From Gammaproteobacteria bacterium (lineage in GTDB: Bacteria; Pseudomonadota; Gammaproteobacteria; Chromatiales; Chromatiaceae): a stretch of DNA of 55,206 bases. A model generated the notes under the pieces. That model made no database searches. It saw nothing but the letters and a program-made list of their open reading frames with translations, and was not told the origin of the DNA. Both the position numbers and the translations under genes were made by a program. The DNA lies in assembly GCA_009929855.1 (NCBI GenBank), contig RZZN01000026.1, positions 1 to 55,206 of the forward strand. Direction: 5' to 3'. Of this stretch, positions 37,430-47,400 are shown piece after piece (within the stretch, counting starts at the first letter, position 1; every line of letters starts with the position of its first letter).

Positions 37430-37882
37430 TTAGAGTCGTTTGATCCAGGCGTCGATCGCCTGATCGATGAGTGCTTCCGTGTGCTCGAAGACCTCGAGGG
37501 TCTGTCGAAATGGATCGCCGATCTCGCGACCGATCCAGTGTCCGAGTAGCATCACCTTACCAGCGACGGTGGGCTCGAGCGTGCGCACCTGCAAACGATG
37601 CGGATCCTCCATGACCAGGATCAGATCCGCCCAGCGCAACATGTCGCGATTGACCTGGACCGCGCGATGGGCCGAGACGTCCAGACCGCGGCGCTGCATC
37701 AGACGCTGCACATGCTCGTCGGCCGGATGGCCAACCAAGGCACCCAGTCCGGCGGAGCGCACCTCACCCAAGCGTCCATGGCCACTCAATGCATCGCGCA
37801 GGATGGTCTCGGCCATGGGGCTGCGACAGATGTTACCAACGCAGAGGACGAGGATGCGTTCGAACACAATCGATGGACCCAT
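37430..37882 (-). CDS. Low-molecular-weight protein tyrosine phosphatase (Wzb-like)
   Basis: This 150-aa enzyme has the LMW-PTP signature CVGNICRSP near its N-terminus (nucleophilic Cys and Arg of C-x5-R) and the catalytic aspartate in GDPF (about 126-129). It should dephosphorylate the tyrosine tail of the Wzc-like kinase, cycling polysaccharide export. I start at ATG 37882 (MGPSIVFERI), giving the family length; ATG 37888 and 37924 are in frame. It is the first gene of wzb-wza-wzc and is divergent from a PP2C phosphatase gene. Confidence 0.93.
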   Translation of the reverse strand: MGPSIVFERILVLCVGNICRSPMAETILRDALSGHGRLGEVRSAGLGALVGHPADEHVQRLMQRRGLDVSAHRAVQVNRDMLRWADLILVMEDPHRLQVRTLEPTVAGKVMLLGHWIGREIGDPFRQTLEVFEHTEALIDQAIDAWIKRL

Positions 37883-38069
37883 CGGCATGAATGGTGCTGG
37901 ATCATACCATTCCGGCTGGGGCATGCACAGTCATCCAGCACTCCGAGGCGACTCGGCGTGTGCGCACGCTTCGCTCGACCTGGTCTTGGCCGAGAAATCT
38001 CAAGGACTCAAGCTGATGGCCGGCTTGCGCTATGATCGCGACTTCGCGACGCTCATCTCGACGGTGCCC

Positions 38070-39917
38070 ATGAATAGCATCCGCGCCAAAATGCTCATCG
38101 GTTTCGGTGCACTTCTACTGCCGCTGCTCGCGGCATTGGGGGTCGTGCTCTATCTGGAGGCGCGGGCCACCGTGATCCCCCTGACGAAAGACCTGAGCCA
38201 GGCGGTGCTGCAGGCCCGCTCGGCCGGTCTGGGAACACTCTTCAGGGGCTATCTCAGCGATCTGCGCCTGCTCTCGCGCGATCCGGTGCTGCGCTCGGGT
38301 GACCTCGACGCCATCACGAGAGCGCTCGCCGGGCACGCGCGCGAACGCAATCCGGACTATGAGATGCTCTTCTTCGCCGATGCCGAGGGCCGCTTCGTCA
38401 GCTCGGTCGGTGCCACCGGCCATGTCGCGGATCGCGCCTATTTCAAGGCCATCATGAACGAGGGTGTCGCCCAGGTGATCGGTGAGCCGGTGCGCTCGCG
38501 GGCGAGCGGCGCGGTCGTCTTCGTGGTGGCGGCAGTGGTCGCCGACCCAGCGGGACGTCCGCTCGGCCTGGTCGCCGCCACGGTGCTGCTGGATACGCTC
38601 AGCGCGATCGCCGGGGCCATCGGCATCGGCGAGCACGGGTTCGGTTGGGTGATGGACCACCAGGGATTGCTGATCGCGCATCCCAACGCGACCTTGCGCA
38701 TGCGGCTCAATCTCTTGGAATCCGCGGCGCAAGGCTACCAGGGTCTGGAGATGATCGCACGCACCCTGGCACGCGGCGAATCGGGACTGAGCTTCTACCG
38801 GCGCCCCGATGGCACGCGTTTCGTCACCATCTACACCCCGATTCCCAACACGCCCAACTGGGGGCTCGGGGTGTCGATGCCCGAGGCCGAGTTGATGGGG
38901 CGCGCCTACAGACTGATGCGGATCCTGCTCTGGGGCATGATCGGGATCCTCGTGGCCGTCTTGGTGTTGGTGTGGGTCGTGTCGGGACGGATCGCCGCAC
39001 CGGTGCGCGCACTCATGCGTGGTGTCGAGCTGGTCAGCTCGGGGCGGCTCGATCACCAGCTGAGCATCCGCACCGGAGACGAGATCCAGGTCCTGGCCGA
39101 TGATTTCAATCGCATGACCGTTGATCTCAAGGCGCACATCCGCGATCTGGCCCGCGTCACCGCCGAGAAGGCCCGGGTCGACGGCGAGCTGCGCGCGGCC
39201 AATCAGATCCAAGCGAGCATGCTGCCGCGGATCTTCCCGCCGTATCCGCGGGTCGACACACTCGATCTCTTCGCGACCATGGAGCCAGCCAAGGAGGTCG
39301 GTGGCGATTTCTACGATTTCTTCCTGCTCGATGATGGGCGACTATCATTCTGTGTTGGCGATGTCTCGGGCAAGGGTGTGCCCGCGGCCCTCTTCATGGT
39401 CATCGGCATGACCATCCTGCGCAACCTCAGCCGCCAAGGTCGCCCGTTGGAACAGATCTTCGAGCAGGCCAACGACATGCTCTGCTCCGAAAACGATATG
39501 TTTATCACCGCCTTCATGGGTGTGCTGGATCCGCGCACCGGGGTGCTCGACTATGTCTGCGCCGGACACAATCCACCGCTCATCGCCCGCCAGGGTGGCG
39601 CCTTTGCCATGCTCGACGTGCCCCACAACCTCTTTCTCGGTGGATTGGAGGGCCAGACCTATGCCTCGCGACAGATCCGCTTGCAGCCTGGTGACCTCTT
39701 ATTCCTGTACACCGATGGACTGACCGAGGCACAGAATGCGCGTGGTGAGCTCTTCACCGACGCGCGCATGCTCGAATCCATCGATCGGTTGGCCGGGCGC
39801 CCAGTCAAGGAGGTCATCCTGGGCATGCGCGATGCGGTTGGAGCCTTCGTGCAGGATGCTCCCGCCGCCGACGATCTGACCATGCTGGCCTTGACCATCA
39901 GCGAGCGTCGGCGCTGA
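38070..39917 (+). CDS. Membrane SpoIIE/RsbU-type PP2C serine phosphatase with dCache sensor
   Basis: This 615-aa protein has TM1 (about 9-29), a periplasmic Cache-type sensor (about 35-278), TM2 (about 284-306), a HAMP domain (about 307-360), a short coiled linker and a C-terminal PP2C/SpoIIE domain. Metal-binding residues appear in EVGGDFYDF (Asp413), VGDVSGKGVPAAL, AGHNPP and the final APAADDLTML. Such proteins dephosphorylate STAS anti-anti-sigma factors or similar targets. No STAS or anti-sigma gene is adjacent. The open frame extends upstream to 37467 over wzb on the other strand, but that part is not family-like; I start at ATG 38070 (MNSIRAK). Confidence 0.9.
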   Translation: MNSIRAKMLIGFGALLLPLLAALGVVLYLEARATVIPLTKDLSQAVLQARSAGLGTLFRGYLSDLRLLSRDPVLRSGDLDAITRALAGHARERNPDYEMLFFADAEGRFVSSVGATGHVADRAYFKAIMNEGVAQVIGEPVRSRASGAVVFVVAAVVADPAGRPLGLVAATVLLDTLSAIAGAIGIGEHGFGWVMDHQGLLIAHPNATLRMRLNLLESAAQGYQGLEMIARTLARGESGLSFYRRPDGTRFVTIYTPIPNTPNWGLGVSMPEAELMGRAYRLMRILLWGMIGILVAVLVLVWVVSGRIAAPVRALMRGVELVSSGRLDHQLSIRTGDEIQVLADDFNRMTVDLKAHIRDLARVTAEKARVDGELRAANQIQASMLPRIFPPYPRVDTLDLFATMEPAKEVGGDFYDFFLLDDGRLSFCVGDVSGKGVPAALFMVIGMTILRNLSRQGRPLEQIFEQANDMLCSENDMFITAFMGVLDPRTGVLDYVCAGHNPPLIARQGGAFAMLDVPHNLFLGGLEGQTYASRQIRLQPGDLLFLYTDGLTEAQNARGELFTDARMLESIDRLAGRPVKEVILGMRDAVGAFVQDAPAADDLTMLALTISERRR

Positions 39918-39996
39918 TCGGCCGGCCGCTGCACGGGGTCAGGATGGGACACGCCAAGATGCGCCGGTCAGGCCGTGCCCAGACGGGCCGTTCGGC

Positions 39997-40425
39997 TCAT
40001 TGGGTCCCCCCGACTAGGATCCCGCGCGCGGCGAGCCATTGGGTATCGAGCTCCCACTCGACCGCGCGGACATTCGGTTGGGAGAGGATCAGTCCCTGGG
40101 CATGTTTCTGGTGATCGATGAGCTCTTGCTGGGCGGCGATCATCGCTGGATCGTCGTCGGCCTTGTTGGCGAGGTTGGGATGGATGAGACTGAGAAACCG
40201 GTAGGCGGGCACCGCGAACGAACGTGGCGTGGAGATGGTCGCGACCCCATCGGCGAAGGCGACGACACGAAACCGATAGGGATAGGATACAAGCATGGCA
40301 TCGGTGCTCAACACCGAGTCGAGCTCCCAGACCTCGGGTTGCCAGGCCGAGCGAGCCCAGAAGAGGAGTGCCGCGACGATGATCAGGGCGATGAGGATGG
40401 CATAGATGCGGGTGAAACGATCCAT
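39997..40425 (-). CDS. Single-pass membrane protein of unknown function
   Basis: I do not recognise this 142-aa protein. It starts MDRFTRIYAIL with a strong N-terminal helix (about 6-25) and has a soluble domain of about 115 residues, probably periplasmic. Notable segments are VLSTDAMLVSYPYRFRVVAF (about 43-62) and a helix with PNLANKADDDPAMIAAQQEL. There are no cysteines and no metal motif. I start at ATG 40425; the open frame extends to 40602 but without a likely signal. It is divergent from the DUF2779-like gene. Confidence 0.6.
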   Translation of the reverse strand: MDRFTRIYAILIALIIVAALLFWARSAWQPEVWELDSVLSTDAMLVSYPYRFRVVAFADGVATISTPRSFAVPAYRFLSLIHPNLANKADDDPAMIAAQQELIDHQKHAQGLILSQPNVRAVEWELDTQWLAARGILVGGTQ

Positions 40426-40631
40426 AAGGGTGCGCTCTGCGTGGCTTGAAGGGGCTCGGCGGGGCTTGGCCGAGACGACATCCACGCAGCATGCCGCGAT
40501 GCCGCGCATTATCCTATGAAAAACGTCAATCTCAGTTGAGTGCATCCTTGACGCCGTGCCCTGGTCGAGCGCGATGCGCAGTGGCATCCGACACGGGCGC
40601 AATCCCTCACTCCGATCACGAGGAATGGATC

Positions 40632-41309
40632 ATGATCGTTCCAGAGTATGCATCGACCGCGCCCCTTGGCTCCTCGTCCTATCCGCGTCACTATCTCTAC
40701 ATCGGTTGCCTGACGCCCGAGCAGGGCCCGGCACCCTCGGATCAGATCCGGGCGGGCCGGCCGTTCCAGTGGTCGTGCCACATCGAGGTGGCGCCGGGTC
40801 ACTATGACCATGTGAGCTATATCGATACGCTTGGCGATGGTACGGGACGCACGCTCGCGACCCATCTCGTCAATCAGATCGCGCCCAAGGGCGCTCTGAT
40901 CGTTCAGCAAGATCAGACGCGTCGCGTGCTCGGCTGGCTCCAACAGTCCATCCCCGAGCTTGGCCAGCCGCTCGCCAAGTTGATGTCCCAGCTCATCGAG
41001 ATCGATCCCACCGGTCAATCGATCGCGGATCTTTCGCCGCGCAATCTCGCACAGGATCAGCGCAACCTCTACGCGCTCCTCGGCCTCGAGGACGGACTGG
41101 ATCCGCATCTCATTCTGCCGGACGAGGCCGCTGCCGCGGCGGCATATCGCGAGTTTCTCGCGGGACATGGCGGCAAGATCCGCAAGACCGCGCTCGTCAA
41201 ATCACTGCTCCACTTCGCCGATCGGCAAGCCTTGGCGCTCGCGCTGGCCGAGCAGGCTGAGCCGCGCCATGGCCAGGGCGTTGCCACCACCAACCGCCGA
41301 CTGCACTGA
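40632..41309 (+). CDS. Stand-alone DUF2779-like protein, probably without nuclease activity
   Basis: This 225-aa protein resembles the RNase-H/DEDD-fold DUF2779 domain. The anchor GRPFQWSCHIEV (about 40-51) fits the family pattern PFQ-(W/Y)-S-x-H, and IVQQDQTRRVLGWLQQSIPEL (split about 88-108) aligns with the usual YN-x-SFEK-x-RL-x-EL stretch. The expected FLDFET is YLYIGC here, and the SFE glutamate is replaced, so the acidic metal ligands appear lost. The family match is from memory of the pattern and needs a profile search. AGGA lies about 8 bases before ATG 40632. No toxin, CRISPR or repair gene is near. Confidence 0.5.
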   Translation: MIVPEYASTAPLGSSSYPRHYLYIGCLTPEQGPAPSDQIRAGRPFQWSCHIEVAPGHYDHVSYIDTLGDGTGRTLATHLVNQIAPKGALIVQQDQTRRVLGWLQQSIPELGQPLAKLMSQLIEIDPTGQSIADLSPRNLAQDQRNLYALLGLEDGLDPHLILPDEAAAAAAYREFLAGHGGKIRKTALVKSLLHFADRQALALALAEQAEPRHGQGVATTNRRLH

Positions 41310-41462
41310 AGCGACACGCGCCGCGTGCGCGGCATCGCGCGATCACGAGGGCTCGGGGCAGGATGCCTCGAGACCAGTGGCTGACGGGAGCGGGTGCCGA
41401 GTCATGGTGGACAGCAGGGGGCTCACACCCCGATCGCATCGGTCGTATCGGTGCGCGCACGC

Positions 41463-41490
41463 AAAAAAGCCAGCACTTGGCTGGCTTTTT
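41463..41490 (-). terminator. Intrinsic terminator of tRNA-Val (bidirectional)
   Basis: GCCAGC and GCTGGC form a 6-bp stem with a 5-nt loop, flanked by A6 on one side and T5 on the other. On the minus strand it lies 14 bases after the tRNA CCA end and ends in a run of six T. It could also stop plus-strand reading from the DUF2779-like gene. Confidence 0.88.
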
Positions 41491-41503
41491 CTTCGAGCGG
41501 ATG

Positions 41504-41578
41504 TGGTGGGCGCAGGTGGGATCGAACCACCGACCCCTGCCGTGTGAAGACAGTGCTCTCCCGCTGAGCTATGCGCCC
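41504..41578 (-). tRNA. tRNA-Val (anticodon CAC)
   Basis: The minus strand folds into a complete 75-nt cloverleaf with encoded CCA. The acceptor stem is GGGCGCA/TGCGCCC, the D stem GCTC/GAGC, and the T arm GGTGG-TTCGATC-CCACC. The anticodon stem CTGTC/GGCAG holds the loop TTCACAC, so the anticodon is CAC, reading GUG. The gene has its own promoter and terminator and no neighbouring tRNA. Confidence 0.95.
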
Positions 41579-41592
41579 CGATCGAGTCGCGC

Positions 41593-41621
41593 AGATTATC
41601 AGTCTGGCTTGATCGGGTCAA
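41593..41621 (-). promoter_or_regulatory. Promoter of tRNA-Val
   Basis: On the minus strand TTGACC (41621-41616; 5 of 6 to consensus) is followed after 17 bp by TAATCT (41598-41593). An overlapping GATAAT (5 of 6) gives 15-bp spacing. The tRNA 5' end lies 14 bases beyond the -10 box, a usual distance for a short tRNA leader. Confidence 0.65.
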
Positions 41622-41837
41622 CTCTCGATCGACGCCGACCTCCAGTAGCCAGCGCGGATCGCCGCAACGCGCCCGCCCGCACCAAAGCCACGACAAGGGA
41701 TGCGCGCGAGCTATACTTGCATCTTTTTTCGACCTTGAGGCGGGATCGACTTGAAACTCAACCGCGATGGGCGGACATGCATCGTCGATGTCGATCGGTT
41801 CTCGATGATATGCCGCACAAGCCGCATGCCGAACCGG

Positions 41838-41867
41838 TTGAAACCAGCGACAGAGGTCGCATAGTAA
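41838..41867 (+). promoter_or_regulatory. Candidate promoter for the suf operon
   Basis: TTGAAA (41838-41843; 4 of 6 to consensus) is followed after 16 bp by CATAGT (41860-41865) or after 18 bp by TAGTAA. TAGTAA is repeated 11 bp later (41862 and 41873) in an AT-rich tract that ends about 20 bases before the sufB ATG. The tract could hold a regulator site; I do not see a clear IscR palindrome. Confidence 0.4.
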
Positions 41868-41909
41868 AAACCTAGTAATTTGATAAGACATTAAAGAGGG
41901 CCAGGCGCG

Positions 41910-43355
41910 ATGACCTCAACCCAAGCTGTCGATGAGATCGTCCGATCGGAGTACGAGCATGGATTCGTGACCGAGATCGCATCCGATACCCTGCCGCCCG
42001 GACTGGACGAGGGCGTCATTCGAGCGATCTCGGCCCGCAAGGGCGAGCCCGAGCACATGACCGAATGGCGGTTGCAAGCCTATCGACACTGGTTGACCAT
42101 GCCGACACCCGCATGGGCGTCGGTGCATTATCCGCCCATCGATTTCCAGGCCATCTCCTATTATTCGGCCCCCAAACGGCCTGAGGATGCCCCCAAGAGC
42201 CTCGACGAGATCGACCCCGCGCTGCTTGAAACCTACGAGAAGCTCGGTATCCCGATCGAGGAGCAGAAGGCGCTTGCGGGCATCGCCGTTGATGCCGTCT
42301 TCGACAGTGTCTCGGTGGCGACGACCTTTCGCTCGACCCTGGCCGAGGCTGGGGTCGTGTTCTGCTCCATCTCCGAGGCGCTCCACTCGCATCCCGAGCT
42401 GATCAAACAATATCTCGGCACGGTGGTGCCCTTCACGGACAATTTCTATGCCGCGCTCAACGCGGCGGTCTTCAGCGACGGGACCTTCGTCTATGTCCCG
42501 CCGGGCGTGCGCTGCCCGATGGAGCTCAGCACCTATTTCAGGATCAACGCACGCAACACCGGCCAATTCGAGCGCACCCTGATCATCGCCGATGCTGGCA
42601 GCTATGTCAGCTATCTGGAGGGGTGCACCGCCCCGCAGCGCGACGAGAATCAACTCCATGCCGCGGTGGTCGAGCTGATCGCGCTCGAGGATGCCGAGAT
42701 CAAGTATTCCACGGTGCAAAACTGGTATCCAGGCGATGCCGAGGGCCGTGGCGGCATCTACAACTTCGTGACCAAGCGTGGTGATTGTCGCGGCGCGCGC
42801 TCCAAGATCTCCTGGACTCAGGTGGAGACTGGCTCGGCAATCACCTGGAAGTATCCCAGCTGCATCCTGCGCGGTGACGACTCGATCGGCGAGTTCTACT
42901 CGGTGGCTGTGACCAAGGGTCGCCAGCAGGCCGATACCGGGACCAAGATGATCCATCTCGGTCGCAACACCCGCTCGACCATCGTCTCCAAGGGGATCTC
43001 GGCGGGGGAGGGCGAGCAGACCTATCGCGGTCTGGTGCGCATCGCCCAACGGGCCGCCGGGGCGCGCAATCATACCCAGTGCGACTCACTGTTGATCGGT
43101 GATCGCTGCACCGCCAACACCTTTCCCTATATCGAGGTGAAGAACCCCACCGCGAGCCTGGAGCACGAGGCCACCACCTCGAAGATCAGCGACGACCAGT
43201 TGTTCTACTGTCGCTCCCGCGGACTCACCGAGGAGGATGCCGTCTCCATGATCGTGAACGGCTTCTGCAAGGAGGTCTTCAACGAGCTGCCGATGGAGTT
43301 CGCGGTCGAGGCGCAGAAGCTGCTCAGTATCAGTCTCGAGGGGGCCGTCGGTTAG
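41910..43355 (+). CDS. sufB: Fe-S cluster assembly scaffold SufB
   Basis: This 481-aa protein is the SufB core of the SufBC2D scaffold. It has the SUF-FeS_sp helical region and a beta-helix. Signature parts include [20 protein letters not shown] (about 188-207), [19 protein letters not shown], and [20 protein letters not shown] (about 313-332), with the conserved cysteine near 404 (IGDRCTANT is nearby). GAGGG lies upstream of ATG 41910. It is the first gene of the cluster, followed by sufC after an unusually long 170-bp gap. Confidence 0.96.
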   Translation: MTSTQAVDEIVRSEYEHGFVTEIASDTLPPGLDEGVIRAISARKGEPEHMTEWRLQAYRHWLTMPTPAWASVHYPPIDFQAISYYSAPKRPEDAPKSLDEIDPALLETYEKLGIPIEEQKALAGIAVDAVFDSVSVATTFRSTLAEAGVVFCSISEALHSHPELIKQYLGTVVPFTDNFYAALNAAVFSDGTFVYVPPGVRCPMELSTYFRINARNTGQFERTLIIADAGSYVSYLEGCTAPQRDENQLHAAVVELIALEDAEIKYSTVQNWYPGDAEGRGGIYNFVTKRGDCRGARSKISWTQVETGSAITWKYPSCILRGDDSIGEFYSVAVTKGRQQADTGTKMIHLGRNTRSTIVSKGISAGEGEQTYRGLVRIAQRAAGARNHTQCDSLLIGDRCTANTFPYIEVKNPTASLEHEATTSKISDDQLFYCRSRGLTEEDAVSMIVNGFCKEVFNELPMEFAVEAQKLLSISLEGAVG

Positions 43356-43525
43356 GACGCGCCGTCTCGAGCACACCGCCGCTCCAGGGCGCGCATGGGC
43401 CTGGCGCATGGCGTGTCTGGATCATCATTTGACCGCCCTGTCGATCGACCCGTGATTGCGGTGCGCGACTGGGATGCACATGCGGCCGCGAGGCGATCGG
43501 CCGAACCTGATCGAGGAGTGAATCG

Positions 43526-44277
<752 letters not shown>

Positions 44278-44281
<4 letters not shown>

Positions 44282-45603
44282 CGGGCGCGAGCGCAGCGAG
44301 CTTCGACAACTGGGTTCCTGCCCGGGCGGCCGACCTGCCGGGCGCCGCGCTCGACTGGCTCGAGTCGCAGCGCCACCAGGCGCTGGCGCGGGTGCGTGCC
44401 CACGGGATCCCGAGCAGCAAGGAGGAGGCCTGGCGCTATACCAGTCTCAAGGGGCTGCTCGAGCAGGGGTTCAGCGCGGCCGCTGAGCGTCCGCCCCTGC
44501 CCACGCTGGAGGCGTTGCATCCCCTGTTGGTTCCAGGGCTCGACAGCCACCGCGTGGTCTTGGTCAATGGCTGCTACATCCCCGAGCTGTCGGCGCTTGG
44601 ACCACTCCCGCTGGGGGTGCGCATCGGCGGGTTGCGCAGCCTGTTGGCGAGCGAGCCGGATGCACTGCGCGATCGTCTGAATGGAATCGCCGAGGGGCAC
44701 CAGTCCTTCTTCGCCGCGCTCAATACTGCCGGGCTCGACGATGGTCTGGTCGTCATGATGGAGCCCGATACCCGACTGGATCGACCGCTCGAGCTGATCC
44801 ATCTCGCGGTCGGCATGGACGCGCCGCGGGTCGCTCAACCGCGCCATTGGGTGGCGCTCGACGAGGGCGCCCAGGCCCGGCTCATCGAGCGTTATGTCAG
44901 TCTCGATCAGTCACTCTATTGCACCAACTCGGTCTTGGAGATCGCGCTCGGGCGCGATGCGCTGCTCGAGCACGACCGCATCCAGTCTGAAAGTCCCAAC
45001 GCCTTCCACATCGCCGGGCTCTATCTGCATCAGGAGACTGGGAGCCGTTATCATGGGGTCAATATCGGTCTGGGCGGGCGCTGGGCGCGCACCGAGATCT
45101 ATGCGCGGCTCGCTGGCATGCATGCCGAATGCGACCTTCAGGGTCTCTATCTGGCTGGCGACCGGCAGCTGATGGACTATCACCTCGACGTCGATCATGC
45201 CGTGCCCGCCTGCGTGAGCCGCGAGGGCTTCAAGGGAATCCTCTACGGCAAGGGCCGCGCGGTCTTCGACGGCCGAGTCGTGGTTGCCAAGGAGGCCCAG
45301 AAGAGCGATGCGGCCATGTCCAATCACAACCTGATGCTCTCCGAGAGCGCCGAGATCGACACCAAGCCCCAGCTCGAGATCAACGCCGACGATGTCAAGT
45401 GCAGCCATGGGACGACGGTCGGACAGCTCGAGCCCGAGATGCTGTTCTATCTGCGCTCGCGTGGGATCGCCGCGCCGGCCGCGCGGCGCATGCTCTGCCT
45501 CGGGTTTGCCGAGGAGGTCATCGCGTCGCTGCACGCCGAGTCCGTGCGCGAACAGATCTCCGAGCAGGTCGGGCAGCGTCTCGAGACCGCCCCGATCGAC
45601 TGA
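44278..45603 (+). CDS. sufD: Fe-S cluster assembly protein SufD
   Basis: This 441-aa SufB paralogue completes SufBC2D. The N-terminal KEEAWRYTSLKGLLEQ (about 48-63) and the C-terminal beta-helix with KGILYGKGRAVFDGRV (about 319-334), CSHGTTVGQLEPEMLFYLRS and RGIAAPAARRMLCLGFAEEV are typical. I start at ATG 44278, which overlaps the sufC stop by four bases; an in-frame start 27 bases upstream is less likely. Usually sufS follows; here the next gene is sufT-like after about 96 bp. Confidence 0.96.
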
Positions 45604-45699
45604 TGCCGCAGGCCGTTCCACCAAGCGCATCCACCGCGGATGCGTTGGCGACCAACACTGGTGCTGATCACCCTTGACGTGGCCTCAGAGAGGTTGAGC

Positions 45700-46104
45700 A
45701 TGAACAGATTGGCCCGCTTCGCCGGTTTTGGCAAGCAAGACGTGGATCGGGATGAGACCGACGCCATGGCCCAGGATGCCATCGTTGAGCGGATGGATCC
45801 CGAGGAGCTGCGCGAACCCATCATCGCCGCGCTGCGTGGTGTCCATGACCCCGAGATCCCGATCAATATCTACGATCTCGGATTGATCTATCGGATCGAC
45901 ATTGGTCCGCGGGGCGATGTCGACATCGAGATGACACTCACCGCCCCGGCCTGTCCGGTGGCCGGGATGATGCCGGTGATGGTCGAGAGCGCGGTCACCA
46001 AGGTCGAAGGGGTCGGTCGCGTCCAGGTGAGCCTGGTCTGGGATCCGCCCTGGAGCCAAGAGCACATGAGCGACGAGGCGCGGCTTCAGCTCGGGTTGAT
46101 GTGA
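45700..46104 (+). CDS. sufT: MIP18-family (DUF59) Fe-S protein assembly factor SufT
   Basis: This 134-aa protein has a MIP18/DUF59 domain with LRGVHDPEIPINIYDLGLIY (about 46-65), the conserved TLTAPACPVAGMMP (active cysteine near 87) and VSLVWDPPWSQEHMSDEAR (about 108-126). SufT helps deliver Fe-S clusters to client proteins in other bacteria and is common at the end of suf operons. I start at ATG 45700 (MNRLARFAGF), which has GAGAGG 7 bases upstream; the open frame reaches 45640. A short hydrophilic N-terminal extension precedes the domain. Confidence 0.9.
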   Translation: MNRLARFAGFGKQDVDRDETDAMAQDAIVERMDPEELREPIIAALRGVHDPEIPINIYDLGLIYRIDIGPRGDVDIEMTLTAPACPVAGMMPVMVESAVTKVEGVGRVQVSLVWDPPWSQEHMSDEARLQLGLM

Positions 46105-46166
46105 GTCGAGGCCGCGCGCGCCGACCCTGGCCGCGGTGGTCTCGCGCGCGCCGGGATCGGCTCCGG

Positions 46167-47363
46167 TCAGGCGCGCAGCAGGCACACGGGCACCAGCAGC
46201 TCGGAGCGGCTCAGCCCCCCGTGCACGCCGACCTGCGCGTAGGGCGTCTCGAACGGCAGCCACTGTCGGATCAGCGCGCGTCCGCGCGGCAGCAGACAAT
46301 AGTCGCCGACGCGCTCGCGCAGGCGCGGGTGCGATTGGCCGCGGCCGAAATAGCCCGCCGACACCAGTCGCTCGCTTGGGATGACCGCGACGCGGCGCGC
46401 GAGATGGGCCTCGCAATAGTCGAGGAATTGGCGCTCGGCGCCCACGCGAAGCGAGCAAAAGGCCGCGCGCGGCTCGCCACAGAGCGGGAGCAAGAGCGTG
46501 TCGGCAAGCTCGGGATGGTCGACCAGATCGATGACGTCCTCCGGCCCGGTGTCCACCTGACCATGGTCCGCGCTGACCACCAGACAGGTGTCCGTGCCGG
46601 CGATCTCATCCATGAACCGCGCGATGGCCCGCTCGATCGCGCCGAGATGCTCGCGCGCGGCGGGACTGTCCATGCCCTGCTGGTGCCCGATCGCATCGAG
46701 CTTGGGCCAATAGAGATAGAGATACTTGCGCTCGCGCCGACGTCGCCCCCAACCATGGATGACGCGCGCACTCTGGCGAAAGAGATCGCGTAGACCCTCG
46801 TAAACCCGGATCTCGCCCCGTCCGCGATGCGCTAGATTGAAGTCAGAGAGTGCGATCTTGGCCGGCGAGACCAGGATGGCGCGGGTGCTGATCCGATCAC
46901 AGACCGATCGGCTGGTGAAGAGCTTTTGCGGATCGATGCCAGCCTGACGATAGGTCACGCCACCATAGCGCGGTATGCCTGGCAGGACCGTCATCACGCA
47001 GCCAAGCTCGCCGAAATAGGTATGCCACCCGGTCAGTCCGTGCCGCGCGGGCGCCTCGCCGGTCAAGAAGCTGGGGATGGCGGCGGCGGTCGTCGAGGGA
47101 AAGACCGATGTGATGCTCATCCTCAGCGCGCGACCGAGGATCCCGTCCGGACAGTTGGCGAGCAGCCACTCGGCGCCGAGCCCGTCGATGACCAGAAGCA
47201 CCAGGTTCCTGGTCTCGGCCAGCTCGTGCGGTGGCAGTCCGCGCAGGCTCGGATGATCCGAGCGACCGCCGCGTGCCTGGATGAGACTACTCATCAGGTT
47301 GACGATCCCACCACCGTCGTAGTCCGGTGCCAACAGGTCTGGATCCAATCCCAACTCGTTCAT
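46167..47363 (-). CDS. Alkaline phosphatase superfamily phosphodiesterase/pyrophosphatase
   Basis: This 398-aa protein has the metal sites of the type I phosphodiesterase/nucleotide pyrophosphatase family: LLVIDGLGAEWL (about 55-66), the nucleophile threonine in SVFPSTTAAAIPSFLTG (about 85-101), DAIGHQQG (about 225-232) and VVSADHGQVDTGPE (about 263-276). No signal peptide is evident, so it is probably cytosolic. The substrate cannot be told from sequence. It lies 37 bp before uppP on the opposite reading order (uppP is upstream in the DNA but the two are on the same strand), so co-transcription is possible. Confidence 0.85.
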   Translation of the reverse strand: MNELGLDPDLLAPDYDGGGIVNLMSSLIQARGGRSDHPSLRGLPPHELAETRNLVLLVIDGLGAEWLLANCPDGILGRALRMSITSVFPSTTAAAIPSFLTGEAPARHGLTGWHTYFGELGCVMTVLPGIPRYGGVTYRQAGIDPQKLFTSRSVCDRISTRAILVSPAKIALSDFNLAHRGRGEIRVYEGLRDLFRQSARVIHGWGRRRRERKYLYLYWPKLDAIGHQQGMDSPAAREHLGAIERAIARFMDEIAGTDTCLVVSADHGQVDTGPEDVIDLVDHPELADTLLLPLCGEPRAAFCSLRVGAERQFLDYCEAHLARRVAVIPSERLVSAGYFGRGQSHPRLRERVGDYCLLPRGRALIRQWLPFETPYAQVGVHGGLSRSELLVPVCLLRA

Positions 47364-47400
47364 GCGCGTGCCCTCGGCTGTCGGCGGTGTGGCGAGACGA

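Noticed and set aside
37467-38069. N-terminal extension of the PP2C phosphatase frame
   Set aside because: It lies opposite wzb, is R/S-rich without family similarity, and a membrane helix begins right after ATG 38070.
40500-40550. Possible promoter in the AT-rich patch between the divergent genes at 40.4-40.6 kb
   Set aside because: GATAAT and TTGACG both occur on the minus strand, but the spacing is about 10 bp, too short for a sigma-70 promoter.
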